A DNA stretch of 64,000 bases from the NCBI GenBank assembly GCA_017461425.1, contig JAFTXY010000006.1, positions 1 to 64,000 on the forward strand, read 5' to 3'. This stretch comes from Candidatus Gastranaerophilales bacterium (GTDB taxonomy: Bacteria; Cyanobacteriota; Vampirovibrionia; Gastranaerophilales; Gastranaerophilaceae). The notes beneath the pieces were generated by a model. It saw only the letters and a list, made by a program, of their open reading frames with translations, made no database searches and was not told where the DNA came from. Positions 53,480-61,276 of this stretch are shown here, piece by piece (the stretch's first letter is position 1; each line of letters begins with the position of its first letter). The position numbers were made by a program, and so were the translations under genes.

Positions 53480-53977
53480 ATGATAAAAACCATTAAAATT
53501 AAACCGAAAGACTCTTATAAACTTATTGATTTATGCAAAATGATTAAATATTTCTGGGTTGAATACTATAAAAATACATCGCCAAGAAACCAGTTAAAAT
53601 ATATTTTAAAATTCATTTCTCCTGAAACTATAAAAATTGAAATAAAACTAGATAATAAAGAATATTTTTTCATTGAAAAAGATGAAAAAATTGTTGGTTT
53701 TTATCAAACTAAAACACAAGAAAATACCTTAAAAATAGGCTATTTCTTTATTTATGAAAAATATAGAAATAAAAAGTATGGAAAAACTATTTTTGAAAAA
53801 ATAAAAGCCCAAGCAAAAGAAAATAATATAGATAAAATAATCTCTTATGTAAATCAAGACCATAAAAATTCAATTGAAATATTTAAACATTTTGGTTTCA
53901 AAAAAATCAAACCCATGGCGATATACCTTGGGTCTGATAATTTTCAATTTGTTTATTTGATGGAGCGCAAGATTTAA
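53480..53977 (+). CDS. GNAT-family N-acetyltransferase
   Basis: The 165-residue protein has the acetyl-CoA loop YEKYRNKKYGKTIFEKIKA and the C-terminal strand VNQDHKNSIEIFKHFGFK typical of GNAT enzymes. The substrate is unknown. It converges with the cysteine-rich operon, ending 8 bases from the last gene of that set. Confidence 0.85.
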   Translation: MIKTIKIKPKDSYKLIDLCKMIKYFWVEYYKNTSPRNQLKYILKFISPETIKIEIKLDNKEYFFIEKDEKIVGFYQTKTQENTLKIGYFFIYEKYRNKKYGKTIFEKIKAQAKENNIDKIISYVNQDHKNSIEIFKHFGFKKIKPMAIYLGSDNFQFVYLMERKI

Positions 53978-53984
53978 AATATTT

Positions 53985-55712
53985 TTAACTATTCTTTTTG
54001 CACCAGCTACTGTTTAACGTATAACCATCATAACATCCTGTGCATTTAACTCCGCTACCATCTGATTTTGGTGTGCACCATAAACACCAAGACCACCAAT
54101 CCCAACATGATGCACATGCCCATTTGCCACTTGTAAAATTACCGCTACCACCGTCAAAAGTAGCTTTTGAATAAACGGTTCCACCATAAGTAGTACCCCA
54201 AGCAGGTGTTGCTGCGCATCCTGCTGATGTGCATCCATTAGCATCACATGCTGTACATTTTGAACCATATACTTCGCTACAAGATACACATTGTCCGTTA
54301 ATATATGATTGACCAGCAGTACATGTTTGGCATTCGCTTGAACTTGTTGCGCCTGTTCCTGTTGTTGTAGCACCTGTTGGACAAGGAGTACAAGAATATT
54401 GACCAGACCATGGGTTATATGTATCTTTTGGACATGGAGTACAAGTAGTTCCATTTATATACGTACCAGCGCCACAAGTATAGCATTTACCACCACTTAA
54501 ATAATATCCGCTTTGACAAGCGGTGCAAGTATTCAAATCTGTGCATTCAGCACAAGCTGTTAACACACTTGAACATTTTGTGCATGATGTTGATTTTTTA
54601 TTAGCGCCATAACCTGTTTCGCAGCTATATTTATTCATACCATCGCATTTTGTATCTATAGGGCAATCCGTACATACTTTGTTTAATATATATTGACCAT
54701 TATCAGGACATTTTATTTGTTTACAACCCGTATTAGATGCTTTTTGATACATATCACCATATACAGCCTTACATAGTTTACATTCAGATTGCGCAGTTGC
54801 ATCTTGAAATTCATCTGCACCGGAACATGCAACTCTATTTTTACCATCACACTTATATCCTGCCTCACAAGCAACACATTTACCGCTTGATAAATAATAT
54901 CCAGCTTTACATTGTATACAAGTACTTAAATCAGTGCATTCTAAACAATTTGAAGTAAGGGCAGAAACTGTAGAACATACAGTACAAGACGCAGAATTAG
55001 CATTAGCACCTTGTCCACCACCACATTGAATTTGAGATTTGCCATCACAATAATTATCAATTGCACATCCTGAACATTCATTATTTGAATTTAAATAATA
55101 TCCAGCATCACATTGTATACATTTTTGGTCTTTAAAATCAATACATTCATAACAATGTACTAAAGCCGGAACATTTCTACATACGGCACAGTAATTTGAA
55201 CCTAAATTAGAGCCTTGTTGTTCAGGGCAATGTTCCTTACTGGTTAAGGTGCAACTGTGATCTAATGGGCATAGTTTACAAGTTGTTTGTCCTTCAATAT
55301 CTTGATAACTTGTTGCAGGGCATGGTTCACATTTATTTGTTGTCGTATTTAATTTGTAACCAACAGTACATTTTTTACATTTATCTTTTTCGCATAAAAT
55401 ACAACCTGCACCAACTGATGCTGAACAATCTATACATTTACAAGAAGCTGTGTCTTTATATTCTGTTGGTTTACAATTTTTATTACAAGAATAACATGTG
55501 TTTTTCTTGCATAAAGAACAATCTTCATCAATATGATCGCAACTTGTTTTAATTGTGTTTGTAGTTAAAGCAGGGTTTTTTAACCTCTTTGTCATAACAG
55601 GAGCAAACGCTGCTGTAGCTATAGATACGATTATAAGCATCCCTAGCATTTCAAACATCGAAAAAGCTTTTGAAAATTTCATTTTTGCATTTATTTTCTT
55701 AATTAATTGCAT
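53985..55712 (-). CDS. Cysteine-rich surface protein with prepilin-type anchor (third copy)
   Basis: The 575-residue protein begins KFSKAFSMFEMLGMLIIV, a prepilin-like signal (Ala-Phe cleavage, Glu at +5) and helix, then FAPVMTKRLKNP. From residue 40 on it is a string of CxxC modules such as GYYLSSGKCVACEAGYKCDG, CSGADEFQDATAQSECKLC and CTACQSGYYLSGGKCYTCG. It ends with an aromatic block CWDWWSWCLWCTPKSDG. It resembles the next copy upstream over the C-terminal third. GGAAG precedes the ATG. It is the last gene of the operon, 32 bases after the second copy. No signal peptidase I site is seen. Confidence 0.8.
   Translation of the reverse strand: MQLIKKINAKMKFSKAFSMFEMLGMLIIVSIATAAFAPVMTKRLKNPALTTNTIKTSCDHIDEDCSLCKKNTCYSCNKNCKPTEYKDTASCKCIDCSASVGAGCILCEKDKCKKCTVGYKLNTTTNKCEPCPATSYQDIEGQTTCKLCPLDHSCTLTSKEHCPEQQGSNLGSNYCAVCRNVPALVHCYECIDFKDQKCIQCDAGYYLNSNNECSGCAIDNYCDGKSQIQCGGGQGANANSASCTVCSTVSALTSNCLECTDLSTCIQCKAGYYLSSGKCVACEAGYKCDGKNRVACSGADEFQDATAQSECKLCKAVYGDMYQKASNTGCKQIKCPDNGQYILNKVCTDCPIDTKCDGMNKYSCETGYGANKKSTSCTKCSSVLTACAECTDLNTCTACQSGYYLSGGKCYTCGAGTYINGTTCTPCPKDTYNPWSGQYSCTPCPTGATTTGTGATSSSECQTCTAGQSYINGQCVSCSEVYGSKCTACDANGCTSAGCAATPAWGTTYGGTVYSKATFDGGSGNFTSGKWACASCWDWWSWCLWCTPKSDGSGVKCTGCYDGYTLNSSWCKKNS
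54298..54374 (-). repeat. 77-bp identical tract, copy in the third Cys-rich gene
   Basis: Every base from 54298 to 54374 matches 56034-56110 in the neighbouring gene (offset 1736). It encodes part of the shared CPSGATTTGTGATSSSECQ and CTAGQSYING stretch. Flanks differ, pointing to recent gene conversion or duplication. Confidence 0.9.
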
Positions 55713-55744
55713 TTAATACTTCCATATCTTTTAATTTATACTTA

Positions 55745-57430
55745 CTACAAGTGACAATCATGTCCATCATAACATTTTTTACATTTAACCCCGTCCGTTT
55801 TAGGAGTGCACCACAAACACCATGTCCACCAATCCCAACATGGTGCACACGCCCATTTATCATCTGTAAGATGATTATTGGTACTTGTATATGTAGCTAT
55901 TGCATAAACTGTTCCACCATACCAACCAGTACCACCTTGCGCAACAGCATTACATCCGGCTGATGTACATCCATTACTATCACATGCTGTACATTTTTCA
56001 CCATATACTTCGCTACATGTTACACATTCTCCATTAATATATGATTGACCAGCAGTACATGTTTGGCATTCGCTTGAACTTGTTGCGCCTGTTCCTGTTG
56101 TTGTAGCACCACTTGGACAATTTGTACAAGATGTTGCAGCATATGAAGAATTATATGTATCTTTTGGACAAGCATAGCAAGTACCACCACTTAAATACTT
56201 ACCAGCACCGCAACCATAGCACTGACCACCACTTAAATAATATCCACTTTGGCAAGCTATACATGCACCATTATTATTGCATTTGGTGCAGGCTGAAATC
56301 GTACATTTCTGACAAGCGCATGAACCAGCTGGAGCATACTCATCAGAAGCACAAATTGCGGGACCAGCAGTTCCGCCAATACATTTACTTCCTGCTGGAC
56401 ATAGTTCGCAAAGTCCGCCATTATAATATCTGCCACAATCACATCCTAAATCATTACATGCTGTTCTTGACTCATTTGCCTCTGTTCCTGATGGACAAGG
56501 TTCACAAGTTGCTTGTCCAGTATTTGGTTGTATATATCCTGCAGGACATTTTGTTGGAGTTGTAGCCCCTTGTGGACATTTATGCCCAACAGGACATTCT
56601 ATACATTTGCCATTACTTTTATATGTACCCTCTTCGCAATCAACACATGTTGATAAATTTGTACATTCAAGACAACGACCTAAACCATCAGCCGTTCTAC
56701 AAATATCACATTTAGCGCTTCCGGCATCTGCACCGGTTCCAGCTGGACAATTTTCACAAGCAACACCATCGGAAGATTTTTGATCCTCGCCACATTTCTG
56801 ACATTTGCCACCTGTAATATAATAACCTGCTGCACATTTTGTACATACACTTGTATTTGAACATTCTTTGCATTGCTCATGAATCTTTACGGAGCAAAAT
56901 TCGCATGTAGCAGCGCCCTCATCTGAACCTTTCCCTGCAAGGCAAGGTTTATTTTCTGAACCATCTACAGCCTGACATTCATAATCTTCAGGACATTTAA
57001 TACAAGATAATTGTCCTTCTAAATTTTGATATGTACCAGCTGCGCATTTTGTACAAGTTTTATCAGCGTTTAAATAATATCCAGCAGCACATTTTGCACA
57101 AGTATTTTTACTAGCACAAGCTTTACAAGCCTCAATACCGCAATCTTCACATCTACATATTTCCGTATCATTAATTTCTGGGGGTTTGCATTCATTTGTG
57201 CAAGCATAACAAGTATCTTTTTTACATAAAGCACAAGCTGAACTTATATGTTCACAATTTGTTGTTACTTTAACATTAATTTTATTTGTTGTAGTTAATT
57301 TTTTTGTTAAAACTGGGGTAAAAGCAGCCATAATACCACCAACGACCATTAAAGACAACACTATTTCCATTAAAGAAAAAGCTTTTGAATCTTTTATTTT
57401 ATTTAATATATTTTTTATTTTATTAAACAT
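55745..57430 (-). CDS. Cysteine-rich surface protein with prepilin-type anchor (second copy)
   Basis: The 561-residue protein has a 16-residue leader, KDSKAFSLMEIVLSLMVVGG, then FTPVLTKKLTT, and again hundreds of residues of CxxC repeats (CAKCAAGYYLNADKTCTKC, CPAGTGADAGSAKC). It ends CWDWWTWCLWCTPKTDG. Its ATG directly follows the TAG of the first copy, with AAGGAGG 10 bases upstream, so it is co-translated. A 77-bp stretch is identical to the third copy. Confidence 0.82.
   Translation of the reverse strand: MFNKIKNILNKIKDSKAFSLMEIVLSLMVVGGIMAAFTPVLTKKLTTTNKINVKVTTNCEHISSACALCKKDTCYACTNECKPPEINDTEICRCEDCGIEACKACASKNTCAKCAAGYYLNADKTCTKCAAGTYQNLEGQLSCIKCPEDYECQAVDGSENKPCLAGKGSDEGAATCEFCSVKIHEQCKECSNTSVCTKCAAGYYITGGKCQKCGEDQKSSDGVACENCPAGTGADAGSAKCDICRTADGLGRCLECTNLSTCVDCEEGTYKSNGKCIECPVGHKCPQGATTPTKCPAGYIQPNTGQATCEPCPSGTEANESRTACNDLGCDCGRYYNGGLCELCPAGSKCIGGTAGPAICASDEYAPAGSCACQKCTISACTKCNNNGACIACQSGYYLSGGQCYGCGAGKYLSGGTCYACPKDTYNSSYAATSCTNCPSGATTTGTGATSSSECQTCTAGQSYINGECVTCSEVYGEKCTACDSNGCTSAGCNAVAQGGTGWYGGTVYAIATYTSTNNHLTDDKWACAPCWDWWTWCLWCTPKTDGVKCKKCYDGHDCHL
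56034..56110 (-). repeat. 77-bp identical tract, copy in the second Cys-rich gene
   Basis: Partner of 54298-54374, with the same bases throughout. The two genes are otherwise clearly diverged outside the C-terminal third. Confidence 0.9.
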
Positions 57431-59053
57431 CTAGCTGCATCCTCCTTGTTTGCAACCCCTATTGCCAGTGCATTTATACCAACCGTTTGTTTCCCAACAA
57501 TCATCACATTCATATGCACCATTTTCTCCATTTGCCCCACATTTACCACATTGCTTCCAATAAGAAGGGCAATAATCACAAGACCACTTACCTGCTGTTG
57601 CATTGCTATTTGTTACAGTTGCAATACCATACACAATCGTATATTTATCATCAGTTACATCACAACCTGATTTACTACAACCATTGGTTGCATCACATTT
57701 TGTGCAATATTTTCCAAATTTTGTACAACTTAAACAAGAGGTCCCACTCTTATATTGTCCTGATGGGCATTCTGGACATGTTGTCATTGCAACAGTTTCT
57801 GCATTAGCGCAAGCTATGCAGCTTGTTTGACCAGTATTTGGTTGATATGTACCAATGCTGCAAGCTGTTTTTGATATACCATCACAATAATATCCAGCAG
57901 GACATATTGTACAACCTGTTCCATTTTTATAATACCCTGAATTACAACGAGTACAAGTTGATGAACTAGAACAAACACTGCAATTTGCAATGTTTGAACA
58001 AGCATCACAATTACAACCATTTAAATAGGATACTGAGTTGCATGATGTACAGCAATTTAAACTAGAACATTTTTCACAATTTTCAAGTCTAGTATTACAT
58101 TTTGAACAAACAGTTGCACCTGCATCTGAACTATAACCAGAAGAGCATGAATACATATCTTTTCCATCAGGACAATATGTTCCAATTTCACATTGTTTAC
58201 AAGCACCATCAGTTTGTTTATATTGTCCTGCTGGACATGTTGTTGGAACATTTTTTTTACATTTTCCATTAGTTAACGTATAACCACTTTCACAAGCAGT
58301 ACAGCTTGTTGGACTAGAACATGCGGTGCAATACGGAATTAAAATATTACATGCAGTGCAAGATGTACTTCCAGCAAGCGAAGTTGTACCGCCAGAACAT
58401 TTAGTTCGACTAACTCCATTACACCAATATTCTGCTGTGCATTCAACACAACTTCCACTGCTGACATAATGCGTACTTATGCATTTAGTACAAGCGGACG
58501 TGCTTTTACATTCAATACAATTTGTTTTTTGACTATTACAAGGATGGCAATAGCTATTACCTGCGTTTGAACCATAACCTAAGCCACAAAGAATTTTTTC
58601 TTTTGTTGTACAAGAATGCCCCTCATCACAAGATTTACAAGTAGTTTGACCGGGAGCATCTTGATATGTTCCACCTGTTGCTGTTGCGCTGTTAGCCGAC
58701 ATTGTGCAAGCAACACAATTATTTCCGGATTTTTTATATCCAACATCACATCTTTGACAAACACCACCAGCACCGCATTCTAAACAACCTTCTGAACAAT
58801 CTACGCATTTGCAATTAACCGTATCTTTATACTGGTTAATTCCGCAGTCTATTTTGCAATGGTAACAAGTATTCCCCTTGCATAAAGTACAAAAGGCATT
58901 AATTGCACCACAATCTGTCTTAATTGAATTTTGCGCTATTGCCTTTTTTTGATGTTTTTTTGTCATAGAAGGCGCAAACGCAGTTATTATAACTGAAACA
59001 ATTATTAAAGATATGAGAACTTCAACTAATGAAAAAGCTTTTAAAAATTTCAC
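57431..59053 (-). CDS. Cysteine-rich surface protein with prepilin-type anchor (first copy)
   Basis: The 540-residue protein starts at a GTG with GAGGT upstream. The leader MKFLKAFSLVEVLISLIIV has the prepilin pattern (Ala-Phe cleavage, Glu at +5) and an N-terminal helix, then FAPSMTKKHQKK. I count about 78 cysteines, 14% of the residues, in modules such as CTKCISTHYVSSGSCVEC, CTACESGYTLTNGKCKK and CPAGYYCDGISKTACSIG. The end has an aromatic block (CDYCPSYWKQCGKCG). The CxxC repeats recall GCC2/GCC3 or furin-like repeats and Giardia variable surface proteins. It is probably extracellular and disulfide-rich. Confidence 0.82.
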   Translation of the reverse strand: MKFLKAFSLVEVLISLIIVSVIITAFAPSMTKKHQKKAIAQNSIKTDCGAINAFCTLCKGNTCYHCKIDCGINQYKDTVNCKCVDCSEGCLECGAGGVCQRCDVGYKKSGNNCVACTMSANSATATGGTYQDAPGQTTCKSCDEGHSCTTKEKILCGLGYGSNAGNSYCHPCNSQKTNCIECKSTSACTKCISTHYVSSGSCVECTAEYWCNGVSRTKCSGGTTSLAGSTSCTACNILIPYCTACSSPTSCTACESGYTLTNGKCKKNVPTTCPAGQYKQTDGACKQCEIGTYCPDGKDMYSCSSGYSSDAGATVCSKCNTRLENCEKCSSLNCCTSCNSVSYLNGCNCDACSNIANCSVCSSSSTCTRCNSGYYKNGTGCTICPAGYYCDGISKTACSIGTYQPNTGQTSCIACANAETVAMTTCPECPSGQYKSGTSCLSCTKFGKYCTKCDATNGCSKSGCDVTDDKYTIVYGIATVTNSNATAGKWSCDYCPSYWKQCGKCGANGENGAYECDDCWETNGWYKCTGNRGCKQGGCS

Positions 59054-59173
59054 GAGACCTCTTGGCTATCCGTTAACAATATCCCATTGTTATTATATGC
59101 CCAAAAAGTCGATAACGCAAACAAAATCGTTCTTTTAATATAATAAAATTATCAAAAATTTAAAATAAAAATT

Positions 59174-59770
59174 TTAAATTTCTATTCTTCCCTCTAAGGC
59201 CCTTGCAAGAGTAATTTCATCAGCATATTCAAGCTCGGAACCAATTGGAATTCCAAAAGCAATTCTTGTAATCTTTATATTAAAAGGTTTTAATAATTTA
59301 TTAAGATATAAACTTGTCGCCTCACCCTCAACAGATGGATTTAATGCTAAAATAACTTCTTTTATATCATTTTGATTAATTCTATATAAAAGTTCTTTTA
59401 TTCTAATATCATCTGGTCCAATACCATCAATGGGAGAAATTAAACCTTGTAAGACATGATATTGCCCATGGTATTCGTTTGTTTTTTCTATTGCCATCAA
59501 ATCTTTTGTTTCGCCAACAACGCAAATTACAGATTTATTTCTTGTTGGGTCAGAACATATTTCACAAGGGTTAGAACAAGACATGTTAAAACAATTTTGA
59601 CAATAAGCGATTTTTGTTTTTGCATCAATTAAGGCATTAGAAAAATTTTGAACTTCGTTTTCGCTCATTTTAATAATATGCAAAGCTAACCTCATAGCCG
59701 TTTTAGGACCTATTGAGGGTAGCTTTTGAAAATATTCTATTAATCTTGCAAGCGGTTTTGTGTATTCCAT
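59174..59770 (-). CDS. recR: Recombination protein RecR
   Basis: The 198-residue protein has the helix-hairpin-helix start (LPSIGPKTAMRLALHI), the C4 zinc finger CQNCFNMSCSNPCEIC, the Toprim domain (VICVVGETKDLMAIE) and the ending TLARALEGRIEI. It works with RecO/RecF in daughter-strand gap repair. It is the second gene of the ybaB-recR pair. Confidence 0.95.
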   Translation of the reverse strand: MEYTKPLARLIEYFQKLPSIGPKTAMRLALHIIKMSENEVQNFSNALIDAKTKIAYCQNCFNMSCSNPCEICSDPTRNKSVICVVGETKDLMAIEKTNEYHGQYHVLQGLISPIDGIGPDDIRIKELLYRINQNDIKEVILALNPSVEGEATSLYLNKLLKPFNIKITRIAFGIPIGSELEYADEITLARALEGRIEI

Positions 59771-59794
59771 ATCAATCCATACACCGACTATATC

Positions 59795-60130
59795 CTAGAA
59801 TAATCCAGGAATAGAAATACCACCTGTAATTGATTTCATTTTAGCTTCCATTTGATTTGTTGCTTTGTTTGTAGCATCAGATAAAGCTTCTGTTAATAAA
59901 TCTTCCAACATTTCAATTGTATCAGCATCAACTGAAGCAGGGTTTGATGGATTAATTGCTTCAGGAGTTAATTTTATTGATTTAAATTTTCCTTGTCCAT
60001 TCAAAACGGCAGTAACAGCGCCATTTCCAGATGTTGAAATAACCTCTATATTCTCAAGCTCGCCTTGTGTTTCTTTGAATTTTTTTTGCATTTTTTGAGC
60101 TTGTTGCATAATTTGCATCATATTCATCAT
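59795..60130 (-). CDS. YbaB/EbfC nucleoid-associated protein
   Basis: The 111-residue product has MQIMQQAQKMQKKFKETQGE, NGQGKFKSIKLTPEA and the helical C-terminus LEDLLTEALSDATNKAT, all typical of YbaB. It binds DNA as a dimer. It precedes recR by 24 bases, the widespread arrangement. Confidence 0.93.
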   Translation of the reverse strand: MMNMMQIMQQAQKMQKKFKETQGELENIEVISTSGNGAVTAVLNGQGKFKSIKLTPEAINPSNPASVDADTIEMLEDLLTEALSDATNKATNQMEAKMKSITGGISIPGLF

Positions 60131-60195
60131 AATTTTATGTTTCTCCCTGGTATCTAGTTTATATCTTTATACATTATATGCTATTATATTTTTAT

Positions 60196-60981
60196 ATGCA
60201 AACAATTACTTATCTAGATGACTGTTTTAATAAAGGAAAATTGTCCAGATGGGCAGATAATGTCATGCCTTTAAAAGTTTTCATAGGTAAATTTAATTGG
60301 TACAAATCTGCAGGCGCATCTGATGAATATAAATACACTCAAATGATTATTGATGGATTTAATCTTTGGGAAAGTTTATCTGGCGGATTGGTTTCATTTG
60401 AACGCACAATGAATTTATATGATTCAAATATAAATATTGAATGGAAAAGAGTAGAAAGAAAATCGCTTGGCTCTTGCACATTTAATTTCGATAAACAAGG
60501 AAGATATTATTCAGCAGAACTATCAATCGGATTATCTGATGGAATTATTCATCACCAATATATGGATGAAAACGAAGTTTTTCACACAATAATCCATGAA
60601 ATTGGACACTCGATTGGTTTGGGACATTCTAAAACAAAAGGCGATATCATGTATGTTCCACATGAATATGGAGTCGTTAATATTTCTGATAATGACCTTG
60701 AAACCCTGAAATGGCTTTATAAATTTCCTGTTGGAAAAACCGAGGGTGAAATTTTAGCACAATATGCAAATTATAACGCCAAAAGTTTAGATGAATTAGT
60801 TTACAAAATCAACAAAGAAGGATATAAATCCGATTTTGAAAAAACAAAAGAAGAAATCTTAAAAACAAGCGAACCAACAAAAGATTTACTGCAAGAAAAT
60901 GAAAATATTGGCGATTTAAAAAAATATTTAATGCAAATAAACAATTTAAATTTAAATGTTAACTATAAGCCAAAAAAATAG
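60196..60981 (+). CDS. Matrixin-like zinc metalloprotease
   Basis: The zinc motif HEIGHSIGLGH, followed by GDIMYVPHEYG (Met-turn), matches the HExxHxxGxxH metzincin pattern of matrixins. About 261 residues, with a C-terminal helical extension of roughly 70 residues. No signal peptide is seen, so export is unclear, which is odd for a matrixin. An ATG at 60178 is also in frame; neither start has a good ribosome-binding site. It is divergent from ybaB. Confidence 0.82.
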   Translation: MQTITYLDDCFNKGKLSRWADNVMPLKVFIGKFNWYKSAGASDEYKYTQMIIDGFNLWESLSGGLVSFERTMNLYDSNINIEWKRVERKSLGSCTFNFDKQGRYYSAELSIGLSDGIIHHQYMDENEVFHTIIHEIGHSIGLGHSKTKGDIMYVPHEYGVVNISDNDLETLKWLYKFPVGKTEGEILAQYANYNAKSLDELVYKINKEGYKSDFEKTKEEILKTSEPTKDLLQENENIGDLKKYLMQINNLNLNVNYKPKK

Positions 60982-61191
60982 TTACTCTTCAATCAAACTA
61001 AAGCGCAAAGTACCTTTATCATCAATTATTTCATTCCACATATTTTTTGGACGCACCCAAGTCTGTCCATCTTTAATTGCCTGATAAACAATCATTTCTT
61101 CATCAGTTTCCGAGTGTTTTGCAAAAGCAATTATTTTATAAACATTTCCCTTGTAATGTTTATAGGTTTTTCCTATTGTTATTTCTTGCAT
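60982..61191 (-). CDS. DUF1653-family small protein
   Basis: The 69-residue product starts MQEITIGKTYKHYKGNVYKI and reads VYQAIKDGQTWVRPKNMW, the pattern of DUF1653. The ATG at 61191 is used; the frame extends nine codons further upstream. It converges with the metalloprotease: their stop codons abut. The family's function is unknown. Confidence 0.82.
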   Translation of the reverse strand: MQEITIGKTYKHYKGNVYKIIAFAKHSETDEEMIVYQAIKDGQTWVRPKNMWNEIIDDKGTLRFSLIEE

Positions 61192-61276
61192 AAAGCTTAG
61201 TGTAACATTTTTTATCAAAAAAGCAAAAAAAAATATTTAGAAGTTTCTTAAAAATAAGCTAGGACGAGGAAAAAAC

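Noticed and set aside
54737-58269. Several frames opposite and within the Cys-rich genes, rich in His/Tyr/Leu or Val/Gln
   Set aside because: They mirror the repeated Cys and Gly codons of the three real genes; none has a ribosome-binding site or a coherent domain.
53985-59053. Eukaryotic contamination as the source of the Cys-rich genes
   Set aside because: The genes have bacterial ribosome-binding sites, tight operon spacing (stop TAG directly followed by ATG), prepilin-type signals and the local base composition.
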